Part shown: positions 35,742 to 44,931 of the stretch, piece after piece
Numbering within the stretch: position 1 is the first letter of the stretch
Layout: every line of letters starts with the position of its first letter
NCBI RefSeq assembly: GCF_024055595.1
Contig: NZ_JAMXOF010000002.1
Location: 744,001 to 808,000, forward strand
Length of the DNA stretch: 64,000 nt
Direction: 5' to 3'
Source: Mucilaginibacter aurantiaciroseus
GTDB lineage: Bacteria; Bacteroidota; Bacteroidia; Sphingobacteriales; Sphingobacteriaceae
The notes under the pieces: generated by a model
Seen by the model: only the letters and a program-made list of their open reading frames with translations
Database searches by the model: none
Told to the model about the DNA's origin: nothing
Made by a program: the position numbers and the translations under genes

Positions 35742-36704
35742 TTAATTAAACCTATATAGTACCGTTATTAATCCCCACTGGTGTGTACTTTTAACCTGCT
35801 GCTTCACCTCGCGGGTATTTACTACTGCCCCAATATCAAACACAAAGCGGCTGGTGGTAAAAGCTACTCCCAGCTGGTTACTGAATACGAAGTGATTGAT
35901 ATCGCCAACTATTTCTTGCGTGCCCGGTTCCGGGTGGTCTTTAAAAATATTGCCCTGCACTGTGGCATCATACAATATTCCGTTTATTTGCGGCTTATAG
36001 TAAAAGAAAAGTTCCTGGTTATGAAGCAAGTTATTACTTGTGTTTTTGCTTACGGTACTTTGCGTACTTACCGAGTTAAATAACTGGTTAAAATTACCCA
36101 GGCGGACCATCGGCCCAAACCCAGCTGCATTAAAGCCGGTACCTGCATTAATATAACCGGCTGCCGTAACATCTACCCAAGAGGCACGGGCAAGTAATTT
36201 GTTCACTTCTAAATTTACATTTACCTGAGCGGCGTTACGCACCTGGTATTGCCAGGTGTTCAATTCGTAAAAGCCAAAAGTGTTGTGGATGAATTTTTGG
36301 ATAAGGTAACCGCCTGCTGCCGGGCCAACCATGCCAATTTTTGCAGATAGCTTTACGGTAGTTTCATTTTTATACAACACATTGCCCGATAAGCCCAGGT
36401 ATAAGTAACCCGCAACAGGCCTGTCCACAAAATCTGCAGAAGGCAACTGACCCGACTGCGCGTTGTAGATCTTTTGTCCCAACTCTAAACCAAAAACGGC
36501 ATTAGCCATATTAGGTTTAAGGCGTTTAACATCAGCCGCATGGCGATAGTACAGGAAAAATCCATTTGTGTAATAACGGTCGGACCCCTGGCCCAAAAAA
36601 GAATCGTTGTCCGCCTGGAAACCAATTTCGTGGCCGCGGTTTTGAGCATATGTGCTGATGCCTGCGAACAGGCAAATAGCTATCAGGAAAAGCTTATTTT
36701 TCAT
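35742..36704 (-). CDS. LpxR-family outer-membrane protein (lipid A deacylase-like)
   Basis: An exported 320-residue barrel of the DUF2219/LpxR family, whose characterised member removes the 3'-acyloxyacyl chain of lipid A at the outer membrane. A signal peptide ends near STYAQN. Visible family features are FQADNDSFLGQGSDRYYTNG (with Asn, Asp and the YTNG loop) near residue 30 and FVDRPVAGYLYLGLSG near 92. The active-site residues cannot be fully checked by eye. A lipoprotein gene follows 6 nt downstream. Activity on lipid A is inference from family. Confidence 0.85.
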   Translation of the reverse strand: MKNKLFLIAICLFAGISTYAQNRGHEIGFQADNDSFLGQGSDRYYTNGFFLYYRHAADVKRLKPNMANAVFGLELGQKIYNAQSGQLPSADFVDRPVAGYLYLGLSGNVLYKNETTVKLSAKIGMVGPAAGGYLIQKFIHNTFGFYELNTWQYQVRNAAQVNVNLEVNKLLARASWVDVTAAGYINAGTGFNAAGFGPMVRLGNFNQLFNSVSTQSTVSKNTSNNLLHNQELFFYYKPQINGILYDATVQGNIFKDHPEPGTQEIVGDINHFVFSNQLGVAFTTSRFVFDIGAVVNTREVKQQVKSTHQWGLITVLYRFN

Positions 36705-36733
36705 TGTGGAATTTAACGGTGCGCTAATGTAAA

Positions 36734-36760
36734 AAAAGCAGGGAAATTATCCCTGCTTTT
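36734..36760 (-). terminator. intrinsic terminator upstream of the lpxR-like gene
   Basis: A perfect 11-bp stem AAAAGCAGGGA/TCCCTGCTTTT with a 5-nt loop. Reading the minus strand, a T run follows. It sits right after the barrel-protein remnant and 123 nt beyond the lon stop, so it would end lon transcripts. Confidence 0.85.
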
Positions 36761-36767
36761 CAAATAT

Positions 36768-36890
36768 TTAAAACACGTAACCCAAACTTAAATAAGGCCA
36801 CCAGGGAATAAAACGGTCTGATGTAATTATAGGGCTAAAACCCGTTCTGAGGGAGAAACCACCATCAATTATATTTTTTACTTTAAACAA
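36768..36890 (-). pseudogene. C-terminal remnant of an outer-membrane beta-barrel protein
   Basis: Between the lon stop and the terminator, the minus strand reads about 40 residues in one frame (for example GGFSLRTGFSPIITSD and WWPYLSLGYVF) ending with a terminal Phe and a stop codon. Alternating aromatic residues and a final Phe are the classic end of an outer-membrane barrel. There is no room for the rest of the gene: the frame runs back into the last codons of lon. I read it as the tail of a gene whose body was deleted, leaving its own terminator behind. Chance resemblance is possible but unlikely. Confidence 0.6.
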
Positions 36891-39360
36891 CTACTGGCTT
36901 TACGTCCTTTTCTTTAACCGTCAAATCAAGCGGTTCGCTTACCAGGTCGGTTAAAAGGGCAAGGTTTATAACTTCGCGCATATCGGTAACGTAGTGGAAT
37001 TTCAGGTCGGTGATGTAACCTTCTTTGATCTCCAGGATATCTTTCTGGTTGGATTTACAAAGGATGATCTCCTTGATATTGGCACGTTTAGCCGCTAATA
37101 TCTTCTCTTTAATACCACCCACAGGTAATACACGTCCCCGAAGGGTTATCTCGCCCGTCATAGCTAAATGCGGTTTTATTTTACGCTGCGTAAATGCCGA
37201 TACCAATGCGGTAAGCATCGTTACACCTGCCGATGGGCCATCCTTAGGGGTAGCGCCAGCCGGTACGTGCACGTGGATATCCCACTGCTCAAATAGTTTT
37301 GGGTTGATGTTAAAGTAACCCGCATGCGCGCGCAAATAAGCTAACGCAATGGTTACCGATTCCTTCATTACATCGCCAAGGCTACCGGTTAGGGTAAGCT
37401 TGCCATTGCCCGGACTTAAACTGGCTTCTATAAACAATATATCGCCACCAACGGATGTCCAGGCTAAACCTGTTACCACACCTGCGGTGTCGTTGTTTTC
37501 GTAAAGGTCCTTATCGTAGAATGGTGCGCCCAATATCTTCTCCACCTCTTTTTTGGTGACCAATACATTGTAAGGCTCTTCCATCGCGATGTTTTTAGCC
37601 ACGCCGCGGATTACCGATCCTATCCGCTTCTCCAGCGTACGCACGCCCGATTCACGGGTATAGTCTTCTATCAGTTTCTCCAGCACATCGGCCTTTACTA
37701 CCACATCCTTAAGCGTTAAACCGTGGGCTTCACGCTGTTTTGGTAATAGGTGTTTCTTGGCTATCTCAATCTTTTCTTCAATGGTATAACCGTTCACCTC
37801 AATAATCTCCATCCTGTCTAACAAGGCAGGCTGTATGCTGCTCAGCGAGTTTGCGGTAGCGATAAACATCACGTTAGACAGGTCAAAATCCATCTCCACG
37901 TAGTTGTCATAAAAAGTGCTGTTCTGTTCAGGATCAAGCACCTCTAAAAGCGCAGATGACGGGTCGCCACGGAAATCGGTGCTTACCTTATCTATCTCAT
38001 CCAGTATAAATACCGGGTTAGCCGCACCGGCTTTTTTTACCGATTGGATGATCCTGCCCGGCATAGCGCCGATGTATGTTTTACGGTGCCCGCGGATCTC
38101 TGCTTCATCGCGCACTCCACCCAAAGCCATGCGCACATACTTGCGGCCTAACGCTTTCGCAATAGATTTACCCAATGAAGTTTTACCAACTCCCGGAGGG
38201 CCAACCAAACAAAGGATTGGGGCTTTCATATTATGTTTCAACTTCAGCACCGCTAAATATTCGATGATGCGCTGTTTTACCTTATCAAGGCCAAAGTGAT
38301 CCTTATCCAATACCCTTTGGGCTCTTTTAAGGTCGAAATTGTCCTTTGTAAAGTCGTTCCATGGCAGGTCAAGTAACAGCTCTAAATAGTTTATTTGCAC
38401 CGAGTAATCTGCCGCTGCAGGATTGGTACGCACCAGTTTTTCAAGTTCTTTGGTAAAGTGGGTTTTAACCTCTTTGTCCCATTTCTTTTTAAGGGCACGC
38501 TGGCGCAGGTTCTCGATCTCCAGATCGGGAGAAGTGCCACCTAGCTCTTCCTGAATGGTTTTTAGCTGCTGATTCAGAAAATAATCGCGCTGCTGTTTGT
38601 CCAAATCAACACGTACTTTGGTCTGAATTTGGTTCTTTAGTTCCAGCATCTGCAAGTCGAGCGTCAAATGTTCCAGCACCATATTTATCCTGTCGCGCAG
38701 GCTGGCAGTTTGTAATAGCGCTTGTTTTGCTGCCATATCCGCATTCATATTTGATGATATGAAGTTGATGAGGAAAGATGTGCTTTCGATGTTACGGATA
38801 GCGATACCTGCTTCGCTCGGGATGTTTGGCGATAGCTGTATAATGTTCATGGCCATGTCTTTAACAGACGATACCATGGCTTTAAATTCTTTGTCCTCTT
38901 TAGCCTTTACCTCTTTAAACGGAGTGATGCTTGCTTTAATGTAAGGCTCGGTTTGTACCTCTTCCTTTAATGTAAAACGCTTTTTACCCTGCAATATCAC
39001 GGTGGTGTTACCATCGGGCATTTGCAGCATTTTGATGATGAGGGCAATGGTACCCACCTTGTTTAGCTGGTCAAAAGTTGGGTCTTCTATGCTAACATCT
39101 TGCTGGGCAACAACACCAATAAGGCGGCTGCCTTTATTAGCATCGCGGATGAGTTTAATAGACTTATCGCGGCCAACGGTAATAGGGATCACAACACCCG
39201 GGAACAATACGGTATTGCGCAAAGGAAGTATAGAAATTATATCGGGTACCTCTTCATTATTCATTTCCGCCTCATCCTCTGACGACATCAGCGGGAAAAA
39301 CTCGGAATCTTCATTAATGGAGGGCATGGTATTCTTAAAATCAAATGGATCAAAACTCAT
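36883..39360 (-). CDS. lon: endopeptidase La (Lon protease)
   Basis: ATP-dependent cytoplasmic protease of 825 residues. The N-terminal LAN substrate domain starts near residue 40 (ISILPLRNTVLFPGVVIPI). The AAA+ module has Walker A LVGPPGVGKTSLG near 388 and Walker B VFILDEIDKV. The protease domain has the Ser-Lys dyad, with Ser in KDGPSAGVTMLTAL and Lys in GGIKEKILAAKR. It is slightly longer than E. coli Lon because of an acidic N-terminal extension. ATG 39360 is preferred over the adjacent upstream TTG. It is a monocistronic unit. Confidence 0.97.
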   Translation of the reverse strand: MSFDPFDFKNTMPSINEDSEFFPLMSSEDEAEMNNEEVPDIISILPLRNTVLFPGVVIPITVGRDKSIKLIRDANKGSRLIGVVAQQDVSIEDPTFDQLNKVGTIALIIKMLQMPDGNTTVILQGKKRFTLKEEVQTEPYIKASITPFKEVKAKEDKEFKAMVSSVKDMAMNIIQLSPNIPSEAGIAIRNIESTSFLINFISSNMNADMAAKQALLQTASLRDRINMVLEHLTLDLQMLELKNQIQTKVRVDLDKQQRDYFLNQQLKTIQEELGGTSPDLEIENLRQRALKKKWDKEVKTHFTKELEKLVRTNPAAADYSVQINYLELLLDLPWNDFTKDNFDLKRAQRVLDKDHFGLDKVKQRIIEYLAVLKLKHNMKAPILCLVGPPGVGKTSLGKSIAKALGRKYVRMALGGVRDEAEIRGHRKTYIGAMPGRIIQSVKKAGAANPVFILDEIDKVSTDFRGDPSSALLEVLDPEQNSTFYDNYVEMDFDLSNVMFIATANSLSSIQPALLDRMEIIEVNGYTIEEKIEIAKKHLLPKQREAHGLTLKDVVVKADVLEKLIEDYTRESGVRTLEKRIGSVIRGVAKNIAMEEPYNVLVTKKEVEKILGAPFYDKDLYENNDTAGVVTGLAWTSVGGDILFIEASLSPGNGKLTLTGSLGDVMKESVTIALAYLRAHAGYFNINPKLFEQWDIHVHVPAGATPKDGPSAGVTMLTALVSAFTQRKIKPHLAMTGEITLRGRVLPVGGIKEKILAAKRANIKEIILCKSNQKDILEIKEGYITDLKFHYVTDMREVINLALLTDLVSEPLDLTVKEKDVKPVVV

Positions 39361-39699
39361 CAATCACCTTTTATGTTTGGTAACAACGTCATAATGGCAG
39401 GCACGGAAAGTCCGGTCTTGCAAATACAGGTTAATTGCCAATAGTTATATATTCAAATATACAGTTTCAAGAGCTATGCCAATATAAGTTAATTGCCCCG
39501 GGTAAATGACACACATTTGTAAATGATTGATTTGTTGGTGTTTGTGAGGGTAAAATAAATGCAGGTAGTTTTTGGTGGGATTTGAGGAAAGTGGAAAAAA
39601 AGTCATGCGGGGTTGTGGACGATAAACTTTCCAAAATCCTCTTTCCGCGCAGTGTAGAGAGAGTGGTTGAGCGAAGCAACAGTCCCGATAGCTATTGGG

Positions 39700-39806
39700 G
39701 GGGTGAGTAGACTACGCGGTTTGCAATTTGGTCGCGCGCCTATTTTACTCACCCCTACTACGCTACGCTGGTCGATTCTCTCTGCTGCGCAAAGAGGGTA
39801 AAAAAG
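39700..39806 (+). repeat. CTCACCCC-family element, copy 3
   Basis: GGGGTGAGTA (39700-39709) is inverted as TACTCACCCC (39746-39755). The latter continues through a GC-rich palindromic part to CTGCGCAAAGAGGGTAAAAA. The right part is collinear with 28128-28182 and with the complement of 8115-8174. Confidence 0.65.
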
Positions 39807-39917
39807 GTTTTTCAATTCCATCATTGGGGAGGGAGGGGTTTCTATGCTGTTTTTGTAAAGCACATAAAGTGAAAGTGGATAATAATTTGGCTAAAGCCGC
39901 TTTTACAGTTGGCTTAT

Positions 39918-39937
39918 CCGTTGGCTTAAGCCAACGG
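39918..39937. repeat. 20-nt perfect palindrome CCGTTGGCTTAAGCCAACGG
   Basis: Perfect two-fold symmetry, followed within 40 nt by a second imperfect hairpin (TTGCC...GGCAA). It is probably a dispersed repeat; no adjacent gene start is close enough to call it an operator. Confidence 0.7.
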
Positions 39938-40152
39938 CAATGATATTGAAGATCCCTTCATTGCCGTCCCATTTATGGGGCGGATGGCAACTTGAAATGT
40001 TCCCGGCTTTAACCAAAGTCTTCGGCTAATCCCCTTTTATTCAAATAAGTTGTATGCAAGTCTAAAATTATTAACAAATTGCACGCCCGATATAATATTT
40101 TAACACATTGTTAGTTTATGTATTGTTAATGGATAATACCCGCTAATTAAAT

Positions 40153-40776
40153 ATGAGGCTGTCGGCTATAATTTCTTTGATCCTGTTTACATCGGTGGAG
40201 ACACTATCGGCACAAAATGCCTATGTAAAAATGGGGCAGCAGGCTTTTATGGATGGCAATTTTAAAGCCGCCGTAAAACAGCTGGAGAAAGCCTGTATTG
40301 TAGATAGCACCAATGCCAATGCCTATTGGATGCTGGGTTATTCATATTATCACAGCGAAAACTACCGCAAATCCATAGCGGCATACACCAAAGTGATTTT
40401 TATCAACCCGATAGATGCCACAGCATATTATTACCGTGCGCGTGCCAAGGGTTATTTAGGGAAAGACACTTTCCTGTCGCCGCAAGAGCGCGAGAAACAC
40501 CTGTTGGGTGCAATATTCGATTTGACCAAAGCCATTTCCATTGATCCAAACGACCATGGTAAATGCTTCCAGACCCGTGGTATTGCTTACCGTGAGTACG
40601 GCGTATTTAAATTGCAGCCTGGTGCTACATTTGATAAAGTGCGTGGCGTAAACTCGCTAAGAGCATCTATTACCGATCTGGAAAAAGTATTGGCCGATAA
40701 CCCCGGAAGGTCTGATATCTCTACATTGATAGAGTTATCCAAAGAAAAGCTGGCAACCGCCAACGGGCATCATTAA
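40153..40776 (+). CDS. exported tetratricopeptide-repeat protein
   Basis: A 207-residue protein with a signal peptide (to about LSAQN) and at least three TPR units: residues about 25-58 (AYVKMGQQAFMDGNFKAAVK), 59-92 (AYWMLGYSYYHSENYRKSIA) and 93-140, with a fourth weaker unit after a short insertion. TPRs mediate protein binding; no enzymatic domain is present. It probably faces the periplasm. Its stop overlaps the stop of the convergent lipoprotein gene by 4 nt. Confidence 0.85.
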   Translation: MRLSAIISLILFTSVETLSAQNAYVKMGQQAFMDGNFKAAVKQLEKACIVDSTNANAYWMLGYSYYHSENYRKSIAAYTKVIFINPIDATAYYYRARAKGYLGKDTFLSPQEREKHLLGAIFDLTKAISIDPNDHGKCFQTRGIAYREYGVFKLQPGATFDKVRGVNSLRASITDLEKVLADNPGRSDISTLIELSKEKLATANGHH

Positions 40777-41333
40777 TTTATAAGACTGCCATTTATCCGA
40801 TAGTTGTTCGCACCCATCACTTTCACTTTCTGGTTCTTTTCAATGCTGTAATAGGCATTTGGTACGTAAACCAATTTCTCGCTGGTGTTGTACAGGATGT
40901 TGTGCGTGTTATTAACGATAGCGATCTCAATAACCTGCCCCGCTTTTTTGCGGACTACAATTTCACGGGTTTTTAACTCCGGGAATTTGGCTTTGTAAAC
41001 CGTGCTGTCGGCATTACTTTGCACATCGTAGCTTTGTTTCCAGGCGGGTTTGTTGATGTCGCTTTCGGTAAACAGGTTAAGCTCCTTTTTCCAGCTGGCA
41101 ATGCGTACCTTTTTGCTTTCAGTATCGCCGTTATGGGCTACGGATTTGTTTACCTCAGGGTTTTGTTTGGTAAGCAGGGTATCCTGTTTGCCAAAATAGC
41201 CCTTCAGGTCAAAGTACTGCAGCTCGGCGCCAGTTTCCTTTATTTCGGGCTTATTACAGGCGTAGCTGCCGCATAAAAGCAGCAGCACGCTTGTATAAAT
41301 AGTATATTTTTGGAATGGTTTATACCAATACAT
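40773..41333 (-). CDS. hypothetical lipoprotein downstream of gpmI
   Basis: A predicted 186-residue lipoprotein. The N terminus has a longish hydrophilic start, a hydrophobic stretch and a lipobox-like GSYAC at about residues 22-26, then a beta-rich domain with no named family that I recognise. It overlaps the 3' end of gpmI by 14 nt, so it is co-transcribed with that gene. It is conserved in length with small lipoproteins of unknown role. The function is unknown. Confidence 0.7.
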   Translation of the reverse strand: MYWYKPFQKYTIYTSVLLLLCGSYACNKPEIKETGAELQYFDLKGYFGKQDTLLTKQNPEVNKSVAHNGDTESKKVRIASWKKELNLFTESDINKPAWKQSYDVQSNADSTVYKAKFPELKTREIVVRKKAGQVIEIAIVNNTHNILYNTSEKLVYVPNAYYSIEKNQKVKVMGANNYRINGSLIN

Positions 41334-42843
41334 TACCGGTCATTTCTTCGGGAATGGTTACACCCAAAATTTGCAGTACGGTAGGGGCAATGTCACCCAG
41401 TTTACCATCTTTTACCTGTTTAACATCGCTGTCGATAATGATACAAGGTACCAAGTTAGTAGTGTGGGCCGTATTTGGCGAACCATCTTCGTTGATCATG
41501 TAATCGGCATTACCGTGGTCGGCAATAATGATGAACGAGTAGCCTGTTTTTAAACCGGCTTCAACAACCGCTTTACAGCAGGCATCAGCAGTTTCGGCAG
41601 CTTTCATCACCGCGCTAAAAACGCCTGTGTGGCCAACCATGTCTGTATTGGCAAAGTTCAGACAAACAAAATCGGGCCAGCCGGCTTCCAGTTCGGGGAT
41701 GATCGCATCACGGATGCCTTCGGCACTCATTTCGGGTTGCAAATCGTACGTTGCCACCTTTGGCGATGGTACTAATAGGCGTTTCTCATCAATAAACTCC
41801 GTTTCGCGGCCACCCGAAAAGAAGAATGTTACGTGCGGATATTTTTCGGTTTCAGCAATGCGGATCTGTTTTTTACCGGCACCTTCTAAAACCTCACCCA
41901 ATGTTTTGCTAAGGTCATCCTTACGGAAAACTACCTTCACATTTTTAAAGGTTTCATCGTACGATGTCATGGTCACATAGTGGATGTCCAACGGCTTCAT
42001 ATCATACTCCGGGAACTCCTTTTGGGTAAGCGCCTGTGAAATTTCGCGGCCCCTGTCCGTACGGAAGTTGAAGCAGATCACCACGTCGCCATCTTTAATT
42101 ACTGCGATGGGTTGGCCGTTCTCGTCAACCTTAACAATAGGTCTTAAAAATTCATCGGTAACACCATCCGCATACGATTTTTGCATAGACGCTAAAATAT
42201 CGTCGGTAGCAGTACCTTCGCCCTTAACCATTAGGTCGTAAGCCAGTTTAACGCGTTCCCAGCGGTTATCGCGGTCCATAGCGTAATAGCGGCCAATGGC
42301 TGATGCTAAACGCGCCGGCGAATCGGCAATGTGGTTCTCCAGATCAGTGATGAATTTTAATCCCGAATTCGGGTCGGTATCGCGGCCATCTAAAAAGGCA
42401 TGGATAAAGACTTTCTCGAGCCCTAAAGCCTTGGTAGCATCTGTTAAGCCTTTAAGGTGATTAATGTGGGCATGTACGCCGCCATCGCTCACCAGGCCAA
42501 TCAGGTGCAGGTCTTTATCGTTTTCTTTAGCATATTTAAATGCATCAAGTATGGTTTCATTTTGTATAAACTCGTTATCAATAACGGCTTTGTTTATACG
42601 GCCCAGCTCCTGGTAAACCACGCGGCCGGCGCCAAGGTTCATGTGCCCTACTTCCGAGTTACCCATTTGTCCTTCTGGTAAACCTACGGCAAGGCCTGAT
42701 GCCTCCAGTTTGGAGTTTGGATACTGCGTTATCATCGAATCGAAGAACGGCGTGTTTGCCGCTACAATAGCGTTTGATCTGTCGTTGCGGCCGTAACCCC
42801 AGCCATCAAGTATAATTAAAGCAACTTTTTTTATTTTTTCCAC
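41320..42843 (-). CDS. gpmI: 2,3-bisphosphoglycerate-independent phosphoglycerate mutase
   Basis: Cofactor-independent glycolytic mutase interconverting 3- and 2-phosphoglycerate, a two-manganese enzyme of the alkaline phosphatase superfamily; 507 residues, normal length. The N-terminal ALIILDGWGYG supplies a metal ligand, the catalytic Ser is in GQMGNSEVGHMNLGAGR near residue 62, and the C-terminal metal site is in IIIADHGNADYM. The start codon is GTG. A lipoprotein gene overlaps its 3' end. Confidence 0.97.
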   Translation of the reverse strand: MEKIKKVALIILDGWGYGRNDRSNAIVAANTPFFDSMITQYPNSKLEASGLAVGLPEGQMGNSEVGHMNLGAGRVVYQELGRINKAVIDNEFIQNETILDAFKYAKENDKDLHLIGLVSDGGVHAHINHLKGLTDATKALGLEKVFIHAFLDGRDTDPNSGLKFITDLENHIADSPARLASAIGRYYAMDRDNRWERVKLAYDLMVKGEGTATDDILASMQKSYADGVTDEFLRPIVKVDENGQPIAVIKDGDVVICFNFRTDRGREISQALTQKEFPEYDMKPLDIHYVTMTSYDETFKNVKVVFRKDDLSKTLGEVLEGAGKKQIRIAETEKYPHVTFFFSGGRETEFIDEKRLLVPSPKVATYDLQPEMSAEGIRDAIIPELEAGWPDFVCLNFANTDMVGHTGVFSAVMKAAETADACCKAVVEAGLKTGYSFIIIADHGNADYMINEDGSPNTAHTTNLVPCIIIDSDVKQVKDGKLGDIAPTVLQILGVTIPEEMTGNVLV

Positions 42844-42847
42844 AATG

Positions 42848-42855
42848 CAAATATA
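42848..42855 (-). promoter_or_regulatory. -7 element for gpmI
   Basis: On the minus strand TATATTTG matches TAnnTTTG, 4 nt before the GTG start, predicting a leaderless or near-leaderless message. Confidence 0.5.
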
Positions 42856-42937
42856 AAAGCAACGTTTATAAATTTTAGTTTAAGCACCGCTTTATTTTTT
42901 ACAGTTGCAACAATTCTTTAAATTATTGGTCATATAA

Positions 42938-43336
42938 ATGATGAAACTAAAACATCTGCCATTGCTTATCTTGCTTTTTTTACTGCCCATGGTAGTAAAA
43001 GCGGATACTATTGATAAGATCACCGACCTTTTAAAAATAGGGAACGCCCAGGAAATTGCCAAATACTTTGCCCCAAATGTAGATATCAGTATCACCAAAG
43101 CGAGTAATTCCTATTCAAAAACGCAGGCCGAAATGATATTGAATATGTTTTTTAAAGATAACAAACCTCACACGGCCAAACTGTTACATCGCGTTAACTC
43201 CAATCCTAACTATAACTTGGGCGTGTATGTTTTAACCACCGAAAAAGGTAAGTTCAGGGTCTCGTGCACGTTTAAGGAAGTTAATAAGGTGATGGAGATA
43301 ATGGAGTTGCGAATTGAAACAGAAAAGCCTAATTAA
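42938..43336 (+). CDS. DUF4783 exported protein
   Basis: A 132-residue secreted or periplasmic protein. The signal peptide ends near VVKAD, followed by a compact cystatin/NTF2-like domain with IDKITDLLKIGNAQEIAKYF and FKVSCTFKE-like strands. DUF4783 proteins are restricted mainly to Bacteroidota and commonly lie next to nadC, as here (42 nt upstream). A structural relation to SnoaL/NTF2-like folds is probable. The biochemical role is unknown. Confidence 0.85.
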   Translation: MMKLKHLPLLILLFLLPMVVKADTIDKITDLLKIGNAQEIAKYFAPNVDISITKASNSYSKTQAEMILNMFFKDNKPHTAKLLHRVNSNPNYNLGVYVLTTEKGKFRVSCTFKEVNKVMEIMELRIETEKPN

Positions 43337-43350
43337 TGCGCAATTGTTCT

Positions 43351-43358
43351 TACTTTTG
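43351..43358 (+). promoter_or_regulatory. -7 element for the nadC operon
   Basis: TACTTTTG matches TAnnTTTG 20 nt upstream of the nadC start codon, suggesting a promoter separate from the DUF4783 gene. Confidence 0.5.
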
Positions 43359-43378
43359 AAATTCAAAAAAACAAAGGT

Positions 43379-44227
43379 TTGGACAAACAAATTGTACACC
43401 AGTTCATCGTTAATGCTTTAAGTGAAGATGTTGGCGACGGCGACCACACATCACTATCGACCATTGAAGCAGGTACACAAGGTAAAGCAAAATTATTAGT
43501 TAAGGATACCGGGATACTGGCAGGCGTTGAGTTGGCTTTAGAGATCTTTAGCGAGGTTGACCCAAACCTGAAGGTTACCGTGTTTTTAAATGATGGCGCC
43601 GAAGTTAAACCAAAAGATATTGCCCTTGAAGTAGAAGGCGCCGCGCAGGCCATTTTAAAGGCCGAGCGCCTGGTGCTAAACTGCATGCAGCGCATGAGCG
43701 GCATTGCCACTACCACCCATCAAATTGTAGACCTTTTAAAAGGTACAAATACCAAAGTTTTAGATACCCGTAAAACCACACCCGGTATGCGCTATCTGGA
43801 GAAATGGGCTGTGCGGATTGGCGGCGGAGTTAACCATCGTTTTGGTTTGTACGATATGATACTGATCAAGGATAACCATGTAGATTATTCGGGGGGAATC
43901 CGCCAGGCTATTGAAAACGCCAATAAATACCTTGCCGATACAGGTAAAAAACTGGCTATTGAAATTGAAGTGCGGAACATTGAAGAGTTGGAACAGGTTT
44001 TGCAAACAGGGAATGTAAACCGTATTTTAATTGACAATTTTAATTTTGACGATTTGAGGCAGGCCGTTAACATGATACAGGGGCGCTACATTACCGAAGC
44101 ATCCGGAGGGATCACCATTGATAACATCCGCGATTATGCCGATTGCGGCGTGGATTATGTATCTGTTGGGGCATTAACGCATTCTATAAAAAGTTTAGAC
44201 CTCAGCTTAAAAGCTGTAAAATTATAA
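43379..44227 (+). CDS. nadC: nicotinate-nucleotide diphosphorylase (carboxylating)
   Basis: Quinolinate phosphoribosyltransferase of de novo NAD synthesis, 282 residues, converting quinolinate and PRPP to nicotinate mononucleotide. Key text is DVGDGDHTSL near residue 16, the active-site region DTRKTTPGMRYLEKWAVRIGG near 130 with Arg/Lys ligands, and MILIKDNH near 160. The start is TTG (MDKQIVHQF), the only option that gives the normal N terminus. plsY follows after 47 nt. Confidence 0.95.
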   Translation: MDKQIVHQFIVNALSEDVGDGDHTSLSTIEAGTQGKAKLLVKDTGILAGVELALEIFSEVDPNLKVTVFLNDGAEVKPKDIALEVEGAAQAILKAERLVLNCMQRMSGIATTTHQIVDLLKGTNTKVLDTRKTTPGMRYLEKWAVRIGGGVNHRFGLYDMILIKDNHVDYSGGIRQAIENANKYLADTGKKLAIEIEVRNIEELEQVLQTGNVNRILIDNFNFDDLRQAVNMIQGRYITEASGGITIDNIRDYADCGVDYVSVGALTHSIKSLDLSLKAVKL

Positions 44228-44274
44228 TGATATATTGCGGTAGTATAACATCAATTTAATAATATTGCAGGCAG

Positions 44275-44925
44275 ATGCTATCAGTCTACTCGATTTCGGC
44301 TCTTATTGCGGCTTATCTTTTCGGATCAATTCCTACTGCAGTATGGATAGGGCAAGCATTCTACCATATCGACGTACGCGAATATGGCAGCGGTAACGCC
44401 GGTGCTACAAACACATTCAGGGTTTTAGGTAAAAAGGCGGGTATCCCCGTAATGCTGCTGGATATTTTAAAAGGGTGGACAGCCACTAACCTCGCTTATA
44501 TTGTTGGTACAAGTGTAACCGGGCCTTTCAATTCGGTAGCGTTTGTTAATTTGCAGTTGGCCTTGGGTGTGGCTGCTGTTATGGGCCATTTGTTCCCGGT
44601 ATTCGCCGGTTTTAGGGGTGGTAAAGGTATTGCCACACTTTTTGGAATGATATTAGCTATAAATTTACCGGCTGCCTTACTTTGCGTTGCTGTATTTATT
44701 ACAACGTTGCTAATAACGCGTTATGTATCACTTTCATCAATATTAGCCGGGTTTATTTACCCTATCGGGATAACGTTTGTTTTCCATGTGAGTATTAAAT
44801 CGGTCATTATTTATGGGATGTGTATATTTATACTGGTATTGGTAACGCATCAAAAAAATATAGAGCGATTGTTGAAGGGCAAGGAGTCGAAAGTTAATTT
44901 ATTTAAAAAGAAAATCACTACCTAA
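44275..44925 (+). CDS. plsY: glycerol-3-phosphate 1-O-acyltransferase PlsY
   Basis: Integral membrane acyltransferase that uses acyl phosphate to acylate glycerol-3-phosphate, the first step of phospholipid synthesis; 216 residues and about seven helices. The three PlsY motifs are seen: AYLFGSIPTAVWIG, GSGNAGATNTFRVLGK near residue 38, and GHLFPVFAGFRGGKGIAT near 105. It lies between nadC and the M48 protease, 6 nt upstream of the latter, suggesting a small operon. Confidence 0.96.
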   Translation: MLSVYSISALIAAYLFGSIPTAVWIGQAFYHIDVREYGSGNAGATNTFRVLGKKAGIPVMLLDILKGWTATNLAYIVGTSVTGPFNSVAFVNLQLALGVAAVMGHLFPVFAGFRGGKGIATLFGMILAINLPAALLCVAVFITTLLITRYVSLSSILAGFIYPIGITFVFHVSIKSVIIYGMCIFILVLVTHQKNIERLLKGKESKVNLFKKKITT

Positions 44926-44931
44926 CTCACC

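Larger units (their letters stand above)
39361..40152. other. gene-free, repeat-rich region between lon and a TPR gene
   Basis: About 790 nt with no convincing gene. It contains a degenerate CCCGATAGCTATTGGGGG palindrome (39684-39700), a CTCACCCC-family element (39700-39806), the palindrome 39918-39937 and an imperfect hairpin around 39960-39992. The lon promoter should lie in the first 100 nt; CAAATACA at 39421-39428 is a near match to the -7 element on the minus strand. Confidence 0.6.

Noticed and set aside
39467..39679. Minus-strand ORF of about 70 codons upstream of lon
   Set aside because: It lies in repeat-rich DNA, has low-complexity composition and no recognisable domain or start context.
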